DNA of 6,980 nt from Dehalococcoidia bacterium (GTDB lineage: Bacteria > Chloroflexota > Dehalococcoidia > UBA2979): NCBI GenBank assembly GCA_018700215.1, contig JABIST010000048.1, forward strand, positions 1 to 6,980. The letters are read 5' to 3'. How positions within the stretch are numbered: the first letter of the stretch is position 1; the number at the start of each line of letters is the position of its first letter. This document shows, one piece after another, positions 5,143 through 6,980 of this stretch. Below the pieces are notes generated by a model. That model was not told the DNA's origin and did not search any database. It saw nothing but the letters and a program-made list of their open reading frames with translations. The translations under genes and the position numbers were made by a program.

Positions 5143-6102
5143 ATGCGACTCGTCAGCTACACCCTCCGCGGCGTCACCCGCGCCGGCGTCCTCCGCGACA
5201 ACGACGACATCGTCGATTCGAACCGCGCCCTCGCCGCCCGCCTCGGCCAGGACGGCGCCACCAACCCCGCGCTCGCCGCGGACGGCCTCGTCCCCTCCAA
5301 CATGCTCGACCTGCTCGCCTTTGGTGAGCCCGCGCGCGACGTGATCCGCGAGACGCTCACCTGGCTCGAGGGCTCCGGCACCGACCGCGAAGAGCTGATC
5401 GCCGCCGGCATCGTCACCTCGCTCGCCGAGGCTCAGCTCGCGGCGCCAATCCCGCGCCCCGGCAAGGTGATGGCGATCGGCATCAACTACCGCGCACACG
5501 CCTCCGAGATGGCGCGCGAACTACCAGCACACCCCACCGTCTTCACCAAGGTGTCGACCTCCATCGAGGGCGTCGGCCACCCGATCCACGCGCCGCGCGA
5601 GAGCCACATGCTCGACTGGGAAGGCGAGTTCTGCGTCGTCATCGGCCGCCGCGCCCGCCACATCCCCGCGGACCGAGCAATGGACTACGTCGCTGGCTAC
5701 ATGAACGGAAACGACGTCACCGTCCGCGACTGGCAAGAGCACACCCCCACCTGGATGATGGGCAAGAGCTGGGACACCCACGGCCCCACTGGCCCCTGGA
5801 TCCTCACTCGCGACGAAGTACCAGACCACCACGCGCTCCACCTCAAGACCTACGTCAACGACCTCGAGAAGCAGTCCGCCCCACTCAGCGACCTGCTGTT
5901 CGATGTTCCAGCGCTGATCGAGTACCTCTCCACCGCGTTCACGCTGGAGCCCGGCGACGTGATCTTCACCGGCACCCCCGCCGGCGTGGGCAAGGCCCGC
6001 GATCCCCAGGAGTGGCTCGCCGATGGCGACACCGTCCGCGTCGAGATCACCGGCCTCGGCTCACTCGTGAACCCCGTCATCACCGAACCAGACCCGTCCT
6101 AG
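5143..6102 (+). CDS. Fumarylacetoacetate hydrolase (FAH) family protein
   Basis: This 319-residue enzyme has the two-part layout of bacterial FAH-family proteins. There is a small N-terminal domain (1-100, MRLVSYTLRG and so on), then the catalytic FAH fold from about 105 to 312. GKVMAIGINYRAHASEM (107-123) opens the fold. DWEGEFCVVIG (158-168) supplies metal ligands Glu160 and Glu162, and GYMNGNDVTVRDWQ (185-198) supplies Asp191. GKSWDTHGPTGPW (207-219) and FTGTPAGVGKARDP (275-288) are the standard loop and closing motifs. The family uses Mg or Mn to cleave or decarboxylate C-C bonds of 2-oxo acids, for example fumarylacetoacetate, acylpyruvates, homoprotocatechuate products or ureidoglycolate. 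Substrate cannot be told from this sequence, and the neighbours do not indicate a catabolic pathway. AAGGAG at 5128 defines the start; 88 bp separate it from the next gene on the same strand. Confidence 0.92.
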   Translation: MRLVSYTLRGVTRAGVLRDNDDIVDSNRALAARLGQDGATNPALAADGLVPSNMLDLLAFGEPARDVIRETLTWLEGSGTDREELIAAGIVTSLAEAQLAAPIPRPGKVMAIGINYRAHASEMARELPAHPTVFTKVSTSIEGVGHPIHAPRESHMLDWEGEFCVVIGRRARHIPADRAMDYVAGYMNGNDVTVRDWQEHTPTWMMGKSWDTHGPTGPWILTRDEVPDHHALHLKTYVNDLEKQSAPLSDLLFDVPALIEYLSTAFTLEPGDVIFTGTPAGVGKARDPQEWLADGDTVRVEITGLGSLVNPVITEPDPS

Positions 6103-6146
6103 AGCGGCTCTGGAACGCCCGTCACAACGGCAGCCCTCACGGCGTG

Positions 6147-6181
6147 CTCACGTAGGGTGACACCCACCAACACAACGTGAG
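6147..6181 (+). promoter_or_regulatory. Inverted repeat covering the ribosome binding site of the last gene
   Basis: CTCACGT (6147-6153) and ACGTGAG (6175-6181) are exact inverted copies separated by 21 bases. The right arm overlaps the Shine-Dalgarno GTGAGGA (6177-6183). A further CTCACG lies at 6136-6141, 11 bases before the left arm, and GGGTGACACCC (6155-6165) is a near-palindrome inside the loop. It could be an operator for a dimeric regulator or a leader hairpin limiting translation. TAGGGT (6153-6158) is a possible -10. The arrangement is seen; its role is inferred. Confidence 0.3.
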
Positions 6182-6190
6182 GACCTCCAT

Positions 6191-6980
6191 ATGACCTGGC
6201 AAACCCTCGGCGCCACCCCACCCGACCAGCTCGCCCACACTCGCGAGCAGCTCCACTGCGTCGCTCAGGTGATCGCCAATGTGCCGCGCCTGCTCGTCCC
6301 CGCCACACCGGACTGGGGCCACTCCGCCTTCCACTGGGACGAAGCGCTCCAGGCCCTCGTCAGCGTCGAAGTACCCGCCAGCAGCCCGTTCCGCGTCGCC
6401 CTCCGCGTGGCGAACGCAACGGCGCTCATCCTCGACCAGGCCGGCACCGAGATCGCCTCACTCGCAACCGACGGCCTCACGATCGAGCAGCTCTTCGAGT
6501 GGCTGACCAGACACGCAACCTCGCAAGGAGCCACGCTCCCGAAGCCGCTCGATCAGGCCTCGGACACGCTGCCTCACCCCTGCGTCGCCAGACAGACGTT
6601 CGACCTCGCAAACCGCCCTGCCCTCGACGAACTTGCCCGCTACTACGACAACTCGAACGGCGCCCTCCAGGCGATCGGTGACGCGAACGAACACACCACG
6701 CCCGTCCGCACCTGGCCGCATCACATGGACATGGCGCTGCTGATCGAACTCGACCCCAATCCCGAACCGGGTGCTGACCCGGAAACGGCGCGCTCGGTCA
6801 GCTTCGGCATGCAGCCCGGCGACGCGTTCTCCGCCGAGCCCTACTTCTACAGCAGCCCCTGGCCCTACCCGTCGTCGCCGGAGTGGCCCGCGCTCGCAGG
6901 CGGTGGCACCTGGAATACCGAGGGCTTCACCGCTGCAATCCTCGGCGCCTCCGCACTGATTGCCGCTGGCGATGCCGCCG
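6191..6980 (+). CDS. Conserved-looking protein of unknown function, truncated by the window edge
   Basis: An open frame of 263 codons starts at ATG 6191, seven bases after GTGAGGA, and runs off the window without a stop. I do not recognise a named family. The first 110 residues form a compact domain containing PDWGHSAFHWDEALQALVS (40-58) and repeated helices (LRVANATALILDQ, IEQLFEWLTRHA). The second part contains a helical stretch ANRPALDELARYYDNSNGAL (140-159). It then has RTWPHHMDMALLIELD (173-188), RSVSFGMQPGDAF (201-213), EPYFYSSPWPYP (216-227) and GGGTWNTEGFTAAILGASALI (237-257). The His-His-x-Asp motif, the Arg before a GxxPGD turn, and the aromatic Pro-rich strand look like a conserved enzyme or binding core. 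No signal peptide or membrane segment is evident. It may be co-transcribed with the FAH gene (88-bp gap) or use the regulatory sites in that gap. Confidence 0.75.
   Translation, partial: MTWQTLGATPPDQLAHTREQLHCVAQVIANVPRLLVPATPDWGHSAFHWDEALQALVSVEVPASSPFRVALRVANATALILDQAGTEIASLATDGLTIEQLFEWLTRHATSQGATLPKPLDQASDTLPHPCVARQTFDLANRPALDELARYYDNSNGALQAIGDANEHTTPVRTWPHHMDMALLIELDPNPEPGADPETARSVSFGMQPGDAFSAEPYFYSSPWPYPSSPEWPALAGGGTWNTEGFTAAILGASALIAAGDAA

Overview
The window is GC-rich chromosomal DNA with strongly G/C-ending codons, tight gene packing and several GTG starts. This suits a high-GC bacterium such as an actinomycete or a high-GC Chloroflexota/Dehalococcoidia-type organism. I cannot place it more precisely from sequence alone. 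No rRNA, tRNA, CRISPR array or transposase is visible.

Layout. Positions 48-2262 hold three minus-strand genes that may form one transcript. In transcription order they are a YCII/DGPF-domain protein, an ECF42-type sigma factor with a long C-terminal TPR extension, and a DNA-3-methyladenine glycosylase I-like gene whose C-terminus is lost or replaced. The pair of DGPF protein and ECF42 sigma factor is a known conserved partnership. A good candidate for the sigma factor's own promoter (TGTCGA-N17-CGTC on the minus strand) lies just upstream of the DGPF gene. Divergent from this cluster is a complete M20 deacetylase of the ArgE type (2403-3572, plus), possibly read from a leaderless promoter.

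The most unusual part is 3468-4430. A small toxin-antitoxin module lies between two copies of the last 34 codons of argE. It consists of a RelE/HigB-like Gp49-family toxin followed by an overlapping XRE-type antitoxin. The first copy (3468-3572) ends the intact gene. The second (4326-4430) is a detached relic abutting the next convergent gene, so the module appears to have entered at the 3' end of argE with a duplicated or imported gene tail. The toxin is split between two frames. The frames join exactly at a T_TTC_CCC sequence, which fits the minus-one slippery pattern, so it is either a broken toxin beside an intact antitoxin or a candidate for programmed frameshifting.

The right part holds a DUF6817-like, HD-fold-like protein (4427-5002, minus), a divergent fumarylacetoacetate hydrolase family enzyme (5143-6102, plus), and a conserved-looking protein of unknown function (6191 to beyond the window edge, plus). 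The last gene's leader contains CTCACG half-sites and an inverted repeat covering its ribosome binding site. Apart from the sigma/DGPF pair and the toxin-antitoxin pair, the neighbours do not form an obvious single pathway.
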